A DNA stretch of 64,000 bases from an uncultured Bacteroidales bacterium (lineage in GTDB: Bacteria > Bacteroidota > Bacteroidia > Bacteroidales > Paludibacteraceae), in NCBI GenBank assembly GCA_900318245.1, contig ONJT01000002.1:1-64000 (forward strand). The letters run 5' to 3'. The notes beneath the pieces are model-generated. The model was not told where the DNA came from. It worked only from the letters and a program-made list of their open reading frames with translations, and did no database searches. Position numbers and translations under genes: made by a program. Shown here in pieces: positions 43,743 through 51,715 of the stretch (positions are counted from its first letter, which is position 1; each line of letters starts with the position of its first letter).

Positions 43743-43786
43743 ACTTTTGCGAGTGCAAAAGTACTGCTTTTTTTTGACATGTGCAA
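43743..43786 (-). promoter_or_regulatory. Promoter of mnmE
   Basis: On the minus strand: -33 TTGCACATGTCAA (43786-43774), -7 TACTTTTG (43763-43756). Inverted repeat ACTTTTGC-GAGT-GCAAAAGT at 43743-43762. Confidence 0.8.
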
Positions 43787-43882
43787 ATTTATTTAAAGGA
43801 AAACGCGCGGAGCGCAAGAAAACCAAGAAGAAAACGAACCGAAAACATTATTTAAGGAAAAATATAAAGAAAATACCATTAC

Positions 43883-44017
43883 ATGCTATAATTCGGAATG
43901 ATGGCCTAGGCGGCCTTGCGGTATAGCGTATACCTGCCCACTTGTATGCGAGCATCCAGATGTGCAGCTATCCGCTATCCATCACAACAAAGTTGTGCTA
44001 TTCCCAAATTATAGCAT
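43883..44017. ncRNA. Branched long hairpin without pseudoknot
   Basis: Outer stem ATGCTATAATT (43883-43893) with AATTATAGCAT (44007-44017), then GGAAT/ATTCC (43895-43899 with 44000-44004). Inside are a branch closed by GGTATAGCG/CGCTATCC (43920-43928 with 43973-43980, one bulge), and the small hairpin CACAAC-AAA-GTTGTG (43983-43997). It resembles the long hairpins at 7411, 23170 and 46935, but the conserved pseudoknot is not next to it. It lies between the SGNH gene and the mnmE promoter. Confidence 0.65.
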
Positions 44018-44448
44018 TTAATGGAGAAAATATCAAAAATAATTTTCCCTCTAGTTGCCTGGCTCATATGAAATAACTTTGTCAATTTGTCAATTTGTCA
44101 CGGCAAAATTTTAGCGAAACAGGACGTTGTTCTCGGGACTTTCTCGGGACATGATCCCGTGATGATAAGGACTAAAGTCTAGGATTACCCCGTAAATGGA
44201 AGGTAATTGACAGGTTGACAACAGGTAAATATCAGGTAAATGACAGGTAGTTGTAAGGGTAATAACTAACCAATATCTAAGGAATAATTAACTAATAACT
44301 AACTGCGCTTACGCTAAAGCCCTGTATGATTCGCGATAAAATCGCTCAAAATAGATGAAAAAATGCACAGAGAAAACGGCAATCTAATTGCCGAGAAATG
44401 GACGGAGGGAAATGTCAGAATGCGATTCCGACGTAATGGACAAAGGGA
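44018..44448. other. Gap with small repeats and palindromes
   Basis: No gene is supported. Visible are TTGTCAA tandems (44080-44100), two TCTCGGGAC units, CTAGGATTACC with the 14-base word shared with 8175-8188, a CAGGTAAAT tandem (44200-44255), and palindromes GCGATAAAATCGC (44333-44345) and CGGCAATCTAATTGCCG (44377-44393) of the arm-AT-NNN-AT-arm family. Confidence 0.6.
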
Positions 44449-45381
44449 CTATTGAATGGAAATGTATTCGTCCAAGATCTTTGTAAGTTTGGTTGCTCCT
44501 TCTGTTGCCAAATGGTCGGAATCGTGAAAGTCATCCTCTACAAATCGGGAATCTTTGAATAAATTCAAATATCGCACATGCTCGTATTGGTTGTCCATAT
44601 GTTCGCATGTTTCAATCATCAATGCATATTGAGCGGAATCTACGCATTCGTAATATGTGCTACAGACAGGTGTCGTAATTATTAACACTTTCACCTGTTT
44701 TTCAGCGCAAGTCTTTATAATTGACTCTATGTAGCCAATATTCTCTTTAATAATAGGCTGTGATTTGGCTAGGTCTTTTGTATGGTATTTTGCTCTTTGT
44801 GGACCATCCATATACCAACCCTCTCCACGATGCTCTTTTGAATAACCCAGATCTAAACCCAAAGAATCACAACTATTATCGTCCACTCCTTTTATCCAAT
44901 ATCTGCCGACTCGTTTGATTTGTTTGTACAAAGAAAGCGGATTTCCAACTACTTCAATATTATATTTTGGTTCCCATTGGTGGTATGGACAATCGTAATA
45001 TATGCAGTAGTTCTTTATTCTCCACCATTCCTCTCCATCTTCCATCTTACTCGTGAGCGTAAAGTACGAGACAGGTAGAACTATCCATTCCAAAGAATCC
45101 GCTCCACCAATAAATTTATCAAATATAAAAGCGTCGTATTTCAACGGTTGTGAGACATGTGCAGAGTTGAATGCTGGTTTAGAGAAATATCGTGGACTTA
45201 TACCATAAAGACCATGTGACGAGCCAAACGTCCAAATACGTACGTGACTTATATTCTCTGTTAGCCATTTATTCTTAAAGGTATAATCATTCGGTACACT
45301 TCTCATACCAATTTCAAGTGCTAATACTCCCAAGAATATTGGCAAGAAAAAGCAAAATATCGTTTTTGCGAATCGTTTCAT
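44449..45381 (-). CDS. SGNH-type O-acyltransferase/esterase partner of MBOAT
   Basis: A 310-residue protein with one N-terminal membrane anchor and a periplasmic domain. TFGSSHGLYG near residue 50 is the SGNH block I (Ser nucleophile), and DDFHDSDHLATEGATKL near the end is the block V DxxH. The preceding gene encodes an MBOAT, so this protein most likely moves acyl groups to a polysaccharide outside the membrane, as AlgJ/AlgX or PatB do. Strongly AT-rich compared with mnmE and lptD, which suggests acquisition by transfer. Confidence 0.8.
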   Translation of the reverse strand: MKRFAKTIFCFFLPIFLGVLALEIGMRSVPNDYTFKNKWLTENISHVRIWTFGSSHGLYGISPRYFSKPAFNSAHVSQPLKYDAFIFDKFIGGADSLEWIVLPVSYFTLTSKMEDGEEWWRIKNYCIYYDCPYHQWEPKYNIEVVGNPLSLYKQIKRVGRYWIKGVDDNSCDSLGLDLGYSKEHRGEGWYMDGPQRAKYHTKDLAKSQPIIKENIGYIESIIKTCAEKQVKVLIITTPVCSTYYECVDSAQYALMIETCEHMDNQYEHVRYLNLFKDSRFVEDDFHDSDHLATEGATKLTKILDEYISIQ

Positions 45382-45384
45382 AGT

Positions 45385-46914
45385 TTAGAATTGGAAATAA
45401 ATAAAGGTTTGTTCTGTTCCTGCATTTTGAATAATCATCCACACAAGCACATAATAGAAAGCTATTCGAATCCATTTGTATTTGCTTGCGTTTAGGACCT
45501 CAAGTCCATGTTGCTTATTGCGTTGTATCCATTCAACAACAATCATTACTATAATATACAAGTTTGTCGGATACACAATATATGCGTTCAGTAAAAAGAA
45601 ACGATAACTTGCACGTAGTGTGCCAAATTGCATCATTCCGCAGATGTAGTCCCATGCTTGCGTGATTGTTTCGGCGCGGAAGATGATCCAGCCTAGAACG
45701 GCAAGGAAAAAGGTAATGAGAATTTGCAGAGCTTCGCGCCATGTGGGTAAGAGGCGGAGGTGCTCGACGCCGGAAGCGTCTGTATAGGTGCCAACCTGGT
45801 TGGTATATTTGCGGTTTTGACCGAGGAGGATGAGGGGTAAAAAGAGGAGAGCATGGTATGCGCCCCAAACTATAAAAGTCCAATTGGCTCCGTGCCAAAA
45901 GCCGGAAAGAAGGAAGATGACAAAAGTGTTGCGGATGATGATGAGTTTTTTGTACCGGTCGGGGTTTTGAATGTGCGCAGGAACTTCAGGACGTGAACCA
46001 CCTAACGGGATATAAACATAATCGCGGAACCAAGTGGTGAGGGAGATGTGCCAACGACGCCAGAACTCGGCTATGTCACGCGAAAAATAAGGGTTGTTGA
46101 AGTTGCGCATGAGTTTGATGCCAAAGAGTTTGGCGGTTCCGATAGCTATGTCCGAATAACCGGAGAAGTCTCCGTAGATCTGGAAAGTAAAGAGAATTGC
46201 AGCAAGAAGCAAAGTACTACCTTTTTGAGTGTCATAGGTTGCCCAAACTTGATCCACATAAGTCGCGCAGTTGTCAGCAACTACTATCTTTTTGAACAAG
46301 CCCCACAAGATTTGGCGCATTCCGTCCACGGCTTGGTCGTAATTGAATTTGCGGTTGGCTTGGAATTGCGGCAAGAGGTTCGTGGCGCGTTCAATAGGAC
46401 CTGCGACAAGTTGCGGGAAGAATGCTACGTACGCAAAGAAGGCAACGATATCACTTGTTGGTTCTATCTTCTTGCGATAGACGTCGATGGAATAACTGAG
46501 TGCTTGGAAAGTATAGAAAGAAATGCCGACAGGAAGGATGATTCGAAGCAAAAGGCAGTCTGTGGAGATGCCAAAGAGTTGTCCGAACTCGCGTACAAAG
46601 AAATCGTAGTACTTGAAGACTGCGAGAATGGCGAGATTGAGAGCTATATTAGCAGCTGTCCATACTTTCGCGTTTTGGGGAGTTTGCGATTTTGCAATGA
46701 GTAATCCGCTGCCCCATGAGCAGAACGATGTAAACGCGATGAGTAATAAGAAGCGCCAATCCCACCAGCCGTAGAAGACGTAACTGGCGATGACAACAAA
46801 CGCGTTTTGTAGCCGCAGTTTGAGAGTATCATTTATGTGTGAGTACCCGATTGCCCAGTAAATGAGGAATACAATGGGCAAAAATATAGCAAATTCGATT
46901 GAGTTGAATAACAT
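45385..46914 (-). CDS. MBOAT family O-acyltransferase (AlgI/PatA-like)
   Basis: A 509-residue protein with many transmembrane helices; the conserved block FLLSGFWHGANWTFIVWGAY carries the catalytic His, and PQLVAGPIERATNLLPQ and WHISLTTWFRDYVYIPLGG are typical of AlgI. It carries acyl groups, usually acetyl, across the inner membrane for exopolysaccharide or wall modification. Its ATG lies 20 bases after a long structured leader hairpin. Three bases separate it from the SGNH gene. Confidence 0.93.
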   Translation of the reverse strand: MLFNSIEFAIFLPIVFLIYWAIGYSHINDTLKLRLQNAFVVIASYVFYGWWDWRFLLLIAFTSFCSWGSGLLIAKSQTPQNAKVWTAANIALNLAILAVFKYYDFFVREFGQLFGISTDCLLLRIILPVGISFYTFQALSYSIDVYRKKIEPTSDIVAFFAYVAFFPQLVAGPIERATNLLPQFQANRKFNYDQAVDGMRQILWGLFKKIVVADNCATYVDQVWATYDTQKGSTLLLAAILFTFQIYGDFSGYSDIAIGTAKLFGIKLMRNFNNPYFSRDIAEFWRRWHISLTTWFRDYVYIPLGGSRPEVPAHIQNPDRYKKLIIIRNTFVIFLLSGFWHGANWTFIVWGAYHALLFLPLILLGQNRKYTNQVGTYTDASGVEHLRLLPTWREALQILITFFLAVLGWIIFRAETITQAWDYICGMMQFGTLRASYRFFLLNAYIVYPTNLYIIVMIVVEWIQRNKQHGLEVLNASKYKWIRIAFYYVLVWMIIQNAGTEQTFIYFQF

Positions 46915-46934
46915 AAAAAGTGTGAACTTCTTAT

Positions 46935-47082
46935 GCGTTTACCGAGGTGCTTAGGAAACCTCCACCAAATATAAGAAGCCCACACTTTATGTGTGAACAT
47001 TACTTGCATTTTTGGTGTTGATTCCTATGAATCCCCAGTATTATCTCGGATTTAAGAAAGGTTCCTAAGCTTCGGTAAACGC
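46935..47082 (-). ncRNA. Long branched hairpin in leader, copy 3
   Basis: Outer stems GCGTTTACCGA/TCGGTAAACGC (46935-46945 with 47072-47082) and GCTTAGGAA/TTCCTAAGC (46949-46957 with 47062-47070). Inside, on the minus strand, are GATTC-ATAG-GAATC, CACCAAA/TTTGGTG (46963-46969 with 47011-47017) and CACAC/GTGTG (46981-46995). It sits between the pseudoknot and the MBOAT start. Confidence 0.75.
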
Positions 47083-47108
47083 GAAATAATAGTAATGTTT
47101 GTTAATAT

Positions 47109-47140
47109 GTCCTTGCTTTTTAACGCTGTCAAGGCCAGCG
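47109..47140 (-). ncRNA. Conserved H-type pseudoknot, copy 3
   Basis: On the minus strand the first 30 bases from 47140 are identical to copy 1: stem 1 CGCTG/CAGCG, stem 2 CCTTG/CAAGG, and the A-rich connector GTTAAAAAG. It starts about 17 bases after the -7 box of the MBOAT promoter, so it would be at the very 5' end of that transcript. Confidence 0.7.
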
Positions 47141-47145
47141 ATTTG

Positions 47146-47187
47146 ATTTTGCGGTGCAAAATTACAACAAAAAAATGACATACGCAA
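47146..47187 (-). promoter_or_regulatory. Promoter of MBOAT-SGNH operon
   Basis: On the minus strand: -33 TTGCGTATGTCA (47187-47176), -7 TAATTTTG (47164-47157). Inverted repeat ATTTTGC-GGT-GCAAAAT at 47146-47162. Confidence 0.8.
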
Positions 47188-47204
47188 ATAAAAATAAAAA
47201 AAAT

Positions 47205-47770
47205 ATCCGCGGAATAGCATTCCGCACAACAGAAGACGTAAACCGGAATAAAATTCCGATTCAATAGACGAAACTCCCCCTAATAACCACAAATGGTACC
47301 ACATGCCGGATAATATCCGGCGTAAACAACAAACGCTACACTCCGCAGGGGCTACACCCGCATTGAGCCCGAAGCGGGCGGGGCGGCGCTGGCGGCTAAG
47401 CCCGAATAATATTCGGGAGAATAGACGACGCGGCGGACGCGAGGGCGAACATGGCGCAGCGAAGGGATACAGGGAGGCAGCGCCAACGAAGCGGTAAACC
47501 GCCTATACCGCGAGTAAAAAAACGGCCGCAAATATGCGACAAAAATGCAAATGAAAGCGCCGGATAATATCCGGCGTAAACAACAAACGCTACACTCCGC
47601 AGGGGCTACACCCGCGAGTAAAAAACGGCCACAAAAATGTGACCGAAATGCAAATGAAAGCGCCGGATAATATCCGGCGTAAACAACAAACGCTACACTC
47701 CGCAGGGGCTACACCCGCGAGTAAAAAACGGCCGCAAAAATGTGACCGGAATGCACAATAATAGCAAAAA
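47205..47770. repeat. Palindromic repeat island 3
   Basis: Members of the arm-AT-NNN-AT-arm family: GCGGAATAGCATTCCGC (47209-47225), CGGAATAAAATTCCG (47244-47258, then TCAATAGACGAAACTCCCCC), GCCGGATAATATCCGGC at 47305, 47559 and 47662, and CCCGAATAATATTCGGG (47401-47417, then AATAGACGACGCGGCGG as in island 1). No gene is supported here. Confidence 0.85.
47544..47749. repeat. Tandem repeat of 103 bases, two copies
   Basis: Copies at 47544-47646 and 47647-47749, with the beginning of a third at 47750 and an older partial copy near 47308-47361. Each unit contains GCCGGATAATATCCGGC, ACACTCCGCAGGGGC and a CGGCC(A/G)CAAAAATGTGACCG segment. Confidence 0.85.
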
Positions 47771-47793
47771 AACGCGCAAAAACGCGGGCGCGC

Positions 47794-47969
47794 TTGCGTA
47801 TGTCATTTTTTTGTTGTACCTTCGGACTCCGCCTTGGCTCTGCCAATTCCCCCGAAATTAGTTCTTAGCCGCAAGGGCACGATTATCTCGCACTTTCGTG
47901 CAAACACAATCTTTTTAGCAAACAAAATCACGCTTAAGCGAGCTTAGACTACTTTTTTTGCTAAAAATC
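47794..47969 (+). other. Decayed promoter and hairpins before lptD
   Basis: A -33 box TTGCGTATGTCA (47794) is followed by TACCTTCG (47817-47824), one base off the -7 consensus; it is probably a broken promoter. Then come GCAC-TTTC-GTGC (47890-47901) and an 11 bp stem TTTTTAGCAAA/TTTGCTAAAAA (47912-47922 with 47957-47967) enclosing the palindrome CGCTTAAGCG (47931-47940). Confidence 0.5.
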
Positions 47970-48000
47970 TTGCAAATTTGAAAAATTTGTAGTAATTTTG
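47970..48000 (+). promoter_or_regulatory. Promoter of lptD
   Basis: -33 TTGCAAATTTG (47970-47980), -7 TAATTTTG (47993-48000). Leader of about 80 bases with a GGAA Shine-Dalgarno-like sequence at 48083. Confidence 0.75.
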
Positions 48001-48086
48001 CGGCCGATTTTATTTTGGCGTATTGTGTGCATACATGTACGCGAGTGAGACGAAAGAACCATAATGACCAGGAATCCCAGTAGGAA

Positions 48087-50954
48087 ATGAACTTGAGATT
48101 CGGACATATTACCTTGCTTCTTCTACTCTGCTCGGTGGCAGTGTGGGGACAGAAGTTGCGGCCTACGCAGAACACTGCGGGAGGTGGCTTAGGCGGGTTG
48201 ATGTCCGGGATGTCGAGCAGTTCCGAGTCACACGATCACGGGCATGATCACGAGGATGAAACGACATACACGCCGCGAGACAGTGCCGAACGCGCACAAG
48301 ACAGTATACGCTGGTCGCAAGTTCGTACGAAGAAAGACTTCGAGGCACCCGTTCGCTACCAAGCCAATGACTCGATGGTGATGACGCAAGGCGGAAACGC
48401 GTTCCTGCACGGCAAAGGCGAGTTGCGCTATCAGTCGATGAACCTGACGTCCGACTACATCCGCATGAACATCGACAGCAGCCAGATCTATGCGCGGGGC
48501 GTATATGACAGCCTGAATTACGAATGGACGGGCAAGCCGGTCTTCGACGACGGAAAAGACAAATACGAGACGAACGAGATCACGTATAACATCAAGACCC
48601 AGAAGGGTTATATCCGCCATGCCGTGACCGCGCAGGGCGAGGGATATATCATCTCCGACAAGACGAAGAAACTGAGCAATAACGAGATGATGATGGCCGG
48701 TGGCCAGTACACGACCTGCGACGACCATGAGCACCCGCATTTCTACCTGAAGATGACGAAAGCGAAAGTGAAGCCGGGTCATTACATCGCCACAGGACCG
48801 GCGTATATGGTAGTGGGCGATGTGCCGCTGCCTCTGGCTATCCCGTTCGGTTTCTTCCCCTTTACGAACAAATACTCAAGCGGACTGATCATGCCGAATT
48901 TCGGCGATGACTACCGCCGCGGATTATATGTCAACGGCCTCGGATACTACTTCGCTATCTGCGACTACCTGGATCTCGAGTTGACGGGCGACATTTACAC
49001 GCGCGGTACATGGGCCATCCGCGGTAACATGAAGTATATATGGCGGTACCACTTCTCGGGCAACCTGAACATCAGTTACCGCAACGATGTGACGAGTGAA
49101 GCCGGACTGCCGGATTATCAAGCGAATCGTAACTTCCAGATTCAATGGACGCATTCGCAAGACGCGAAGTTCAATCCCTACTCCACTTTCTCTGCGAGCG
49201 TCAACTTCTCAACGAGCGGTTACAGCCGCAGTAACATCAACAGTTACTACAACCCCGAGTTGATGGCCGAGAACACCAAGAGCAGTACGATCAGTTATAC
49301 CCAGCGTTTTCCGGATAGTCCTTGGAGTCTGAGCATGACAGCCAGCTTGACGCAACGCACGCGTGACTCGACGATCTCGCTCACGGCGCCGCAGTTGAAC
49401 GTCAACCTCAGCAGTGTGTATCCGTTCAAGGAATGGCGCCAGGCGACGCTCAAGCGCAAAGGACTCGTAGGAGCCGGCAAAGAGAAATGGTATGAGAAGA
49501 TCAAGATGAGTTACTCGATGGACGGCCGTATTTCCGCCAACGATATGAAGGAGAACTATATCCTTCGGTCGAACTTCCTCAAGGATTGGCAAATGGGTAT
49601 GCGGCATACCTTACCTATCAACGCGAGTTTCATGCTCTTCAAGTACCTGAGTATCACGCCGAACATCAACATGACCGACCGTATGTATTTCCAGCGTATC
49701 GACCGCACATGGAACGAGGCGGAGAACAAACTGCAGATGGATACCACAACCGGTTTCTATAACGTGTTCGACTTCAACGTCGGCGTCTCGATGAGTACGA
49801 AGATATACGGATTCTACACGCCGCTGAAGAAGCTGTTCCCGCATAGCAAGGTGGAGAAATTCCGGCATATCATCACACCGCGCGTGAGCATGAGTTACCA
49901 CCCGGACTTCAGTACGCCGGGTTGGGGCTACTACGGGCGCTACGAGCAACCGGTGGTTTCCGGCGGCGACACGACGTATATCGAGCAAGTCTATTCGCGC
50001 TTCCCGAACGGCATGTACGGCAATGCGCCAAAAGGAACATCCGCGACGATGAGTTTCGGCGTGTCGAACAACCTGGAGATGAAAGTTGTAAACAAAGAAG
50101 ACACGACGGGCACCAATCCGTTCAAGGTGGTGAGCCTGATTGATAACTTCAGCATCGACGGAGGATATAACTTTGCCGCGGACTCCATGAACTGGAGTCT
50201 GTTCCAGGTCAACCTGCGTCTGAAGTTCCCGAAGTTGAACAACTACAGCCTCAACCTCTCTACGGCGCTCGACCCGTATATGTACCAACTGAGTCCTACG
50301 GGTGCGCCCGTTCGAACGAACAAACAGTACTGGCATAACGGCCGCTTCCCGCACTGGAGCGGTCTGAGATGGAGTTTTAACTACACCATCACCAACCAGA
50401 CCATCAAGAAATGGAAAGAGGCGATCGAGAAACGGCAAGGCAAGCGCACGCAGAACAGCAGTTCGGATTCTTCCGGAGGCGACGCAGACCTTTCGGCGAT
50501 TGAGCGCAACGGCGACGGAACTGATAAGAACGCCAAGACCAACAGCAAGAAAGCGGAGAAAGTGGACGACGGCTACGTGTGGACCGAGCTCCCGTGGAGC
50601 ATCACGCTTAACTACTCGCTGGCGTACACCGCGGGAAATACGTTCGACTACGAGAAGATGTACTATAAGATGGTGTTCACCAACAACCTCAGTCTGAGCG
50701 GAACGCTTGGTCTGGGCAAGGGCTGGAAAGTGAGTGCGTCGATGAGTTATGATTTCGATAACATGCGCGTGTCGAGTTGCGTGATTAACATCAGCCGCGA
50801 CCTGCACTGCTGGAACATGTCGGCGAGCATCAACCCGATCGGACCGTACAAGAGCTACACCTTCCACATCGGTGTGAACGCATCGATATTAAGCGACCTG
50901 AAATACGATAAGAACAGTAACCAATCGACCAATGGTCGCGTAGATTGGTGGTAG
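48087..50954 (+). CDS. lptD: LPS-assembly outer-membrane protein LptD
   Basis: A 955-residue protein with a signal peptide ending AVWGQ, a His/Asp-rich linker (ESHDHGHDHEDE near residues 47-58), an OstA/LptA-like N-terminal jellyroll (residues about 90-240, MVMTQGGNAFLHGKGELRY), and a long outer-membrane beta barrel of alternating aromatic strands. It inserts lipopolysaccharide into the outer leaflet. The His-rich linker is unusual and could bind metal. Alone under its promoter. The Bacteroidetes LptD call rests on domain order and size. Confidence 0.85.
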   Translation: MNLRFGHITLLLLLCSVAVWGQKLRPTQNTAGGGLGGLMSGMSSSSESHDHGHDHEDETTYTPRDSAERAQDSIRWSQVRTKKDFEAPVRYQANDSMVMTQGGNAFLHGKGELRYQSMNLTSDYIRMNIDSSQIYARGVYDSLNYEWTGKPVFDDGKDKYETNEITYNIKTQKGYIRHAVTAQGEGYIISDKTKKLSNNEMMMAGGQYTTCDDHEHPHFYLKMTKAKVKPGHYIATGPAYMVVGDVPLPLAIPFGFFPFTNKYSSGLIMPNFGDDYRRGLYVNGLGYYFAICDYLDLELTGDIYTRGTWAIRGNMKYIWRYHFSGNLNISYRNDVTSEAGLPDYQANRNFQIQWTHSQDAKFNPYSTFSASVNFSTSGYSRSNINSYYNPELMAENTKSSTISYTQRFPDSPWSLSMTASLTQRTRDSTISLTAPQLNVNLSSVYPFKEWRQATLKRKGLVGAGKEKWYEKIKMSYSMDGRISANDMKENYILRSNFLKDWQMGMRHTLPINASFMLFKYLSITPNINMTDRMYFQRIDRTWNEAENKLQMDTTTGFYNVFDFNVGVSMSTKIYGFYTPLKKLFPHSKVEKFRHIITPRVSMSYHPDFSTPGWGYYGRYEQPVVSGGDTTYIEQVYSRFPNGMYGNAPKGTSATMSFGVSNNLEMKVVNKEDTTGTNPFKVVSLIDNFSIDGGYNFAADSMNWSLFQVNLRLKFPKLNNYSLNLSTALDPYMYQLSPTGAPVRTNKQYWHNGRFPHWSGLRWSFNYTITNQTIKKWKEAIEKRQGKRTQNSSSDSSGGDADLSAIERNGDGTDKNAKTNSKKAEKVDDGYVWTELPWSITLNYSLAYTAGNTFDYEKMYYKMVFTNNLSLSGTLGLGKGWKVSASMSYDFDNMRVSSCVINISRDLHCWNMSASINPIGPYKSYTFHIGVNASILSDLKYDKNSNQSTNGRVDWW

Positions 50955-51008
50955 GCGCACGCATTTTAACGTTATATGCTCACTAGAAAAAAGCAAAAAA
51001 CACAATAT

Positions 51009-51581
51009 ATGAAAATTGAGAACTTAAAAGTAGTGAAAGCCACGTACGCCTTGTATATCAAGGGCGAAGGTGGAAAAGAAGAATTGATGGAGCAAGCAAC
51101 GGAAGAGGCTCCGTTAGTGTGGTGCCAAGGCGAAGGGATGATGCTTCCGACCTTTGAGGCGCAGATGGCAGGCAAAGAGGTCGGCGACAGTTTCGATTTC
51201 GAGCTGAAGGCTGCGGACGCCTACGGCGAGTATTTCCAAGAAGGCTTGCAGGAGTTGCCGAAGAAGATGTTCTTCAACGGCGACGGCGAGTTCGACGAGG
51301 AGCGCGTGTATGTCGGCGCGATCGTACCGATGAACACCATCGACGGACAGATCGTCAAGGCGCAGGTGTGCGAGGTGACGGATACGACCGTGACCATCGA
51401 CCTCAACCACCCGTACGCCGGAGAGGACTTGCATTTCACCGGCAAGATACTCGACATCCGCGACGTGACGGAAGGCGAGCTCAAGGCAATACGAAACCCG
51501 CACGGGTGCGGCGGTTGCCACGGGCACTGCGGCCAGGACTCCTGCGAGGACTGTAACAAAGAGTGTAATAATTGCAAATAG
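51009..51581 (+). CDS. slyD: FKBP-type peptidyl-prolyl isomerase, SlyD-like
   Basis: A 190-residue protein: FKBP half-domains (VVKATYALYIKGEGG; GMMLPTFEAQMAGKEVGD), the insert-in-flap chaperone domain, then a metal-binding tail with a dense Cys/His cluster (GCGGCHGHCGQDSCEDC). It is a prolyl isomerase and chaperone that may handle Ni or Zn. I chose the ATG at 51009; another ATG at 50976 lies in a TTATATGCTC word that is repeated at 53148, and would add 11 non-conserved residues. Confidence 0.9.
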   Translation: MKIENLKVVKATYALYIKGEGGKEELMEQATEEAPLVWCQGEGMMLPTFEAQMAGKEVGDSFDFELKAADAYGEYFQEGLQELPKKMFFNGDGEFDEERVYVGAIVPMNTIDGQIVKAQVCEVTDTTVTIDLNHPYAGEDLHFTGKILDIRDVTEGELKAIRNPHGCGGCHGHCGQDSCEDCNKECNNCK

Positions 51582-51632
51582 CTCAGTATGCTACTCTTCG
51601 GGGTACCGGCCCCCATGACCCCTTCCGTCTAG

Positions 51633-51657
51633 GGTTTCCCCGCCTAACGGGGACACC
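51633..51657 (+). promoter_or_regulatory. Leader hairpin of der
   Basis: TCCCCG-CCTAA-CGGGGA (51637-51653) then CACC; covaries with the hairpin at 9642-9658. Confidence 0.55.
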
Positions 51658-51715
51658 GTCATGACAAAACATGCCCCCTCAGAGTACATACTTCGCATAA
51701 ATAAATAAAAAAACT

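Noticed and set aside
46935-47082. Invertible promoter flanked by inverted repeats
   Set aside because: The interior is itself folded into smaller hairpins, no promoter is inside, and no invertase gene is in the window.
47544-47749. CRISPR array
   Set aside because: Direct 103-base tandem copies without unique spacers, and no cas genes.
47794-47824. Active promoter upstream of lptD
   Set aside because: The -7 box reads TACCTTCG, which departs from TTTG; a better promoter lies at 47970-48000.
49611-50867. Large reading frame antisense to lptD
   Set aside because: Composition typical of an antisense shadow; no signal, domain or start context.
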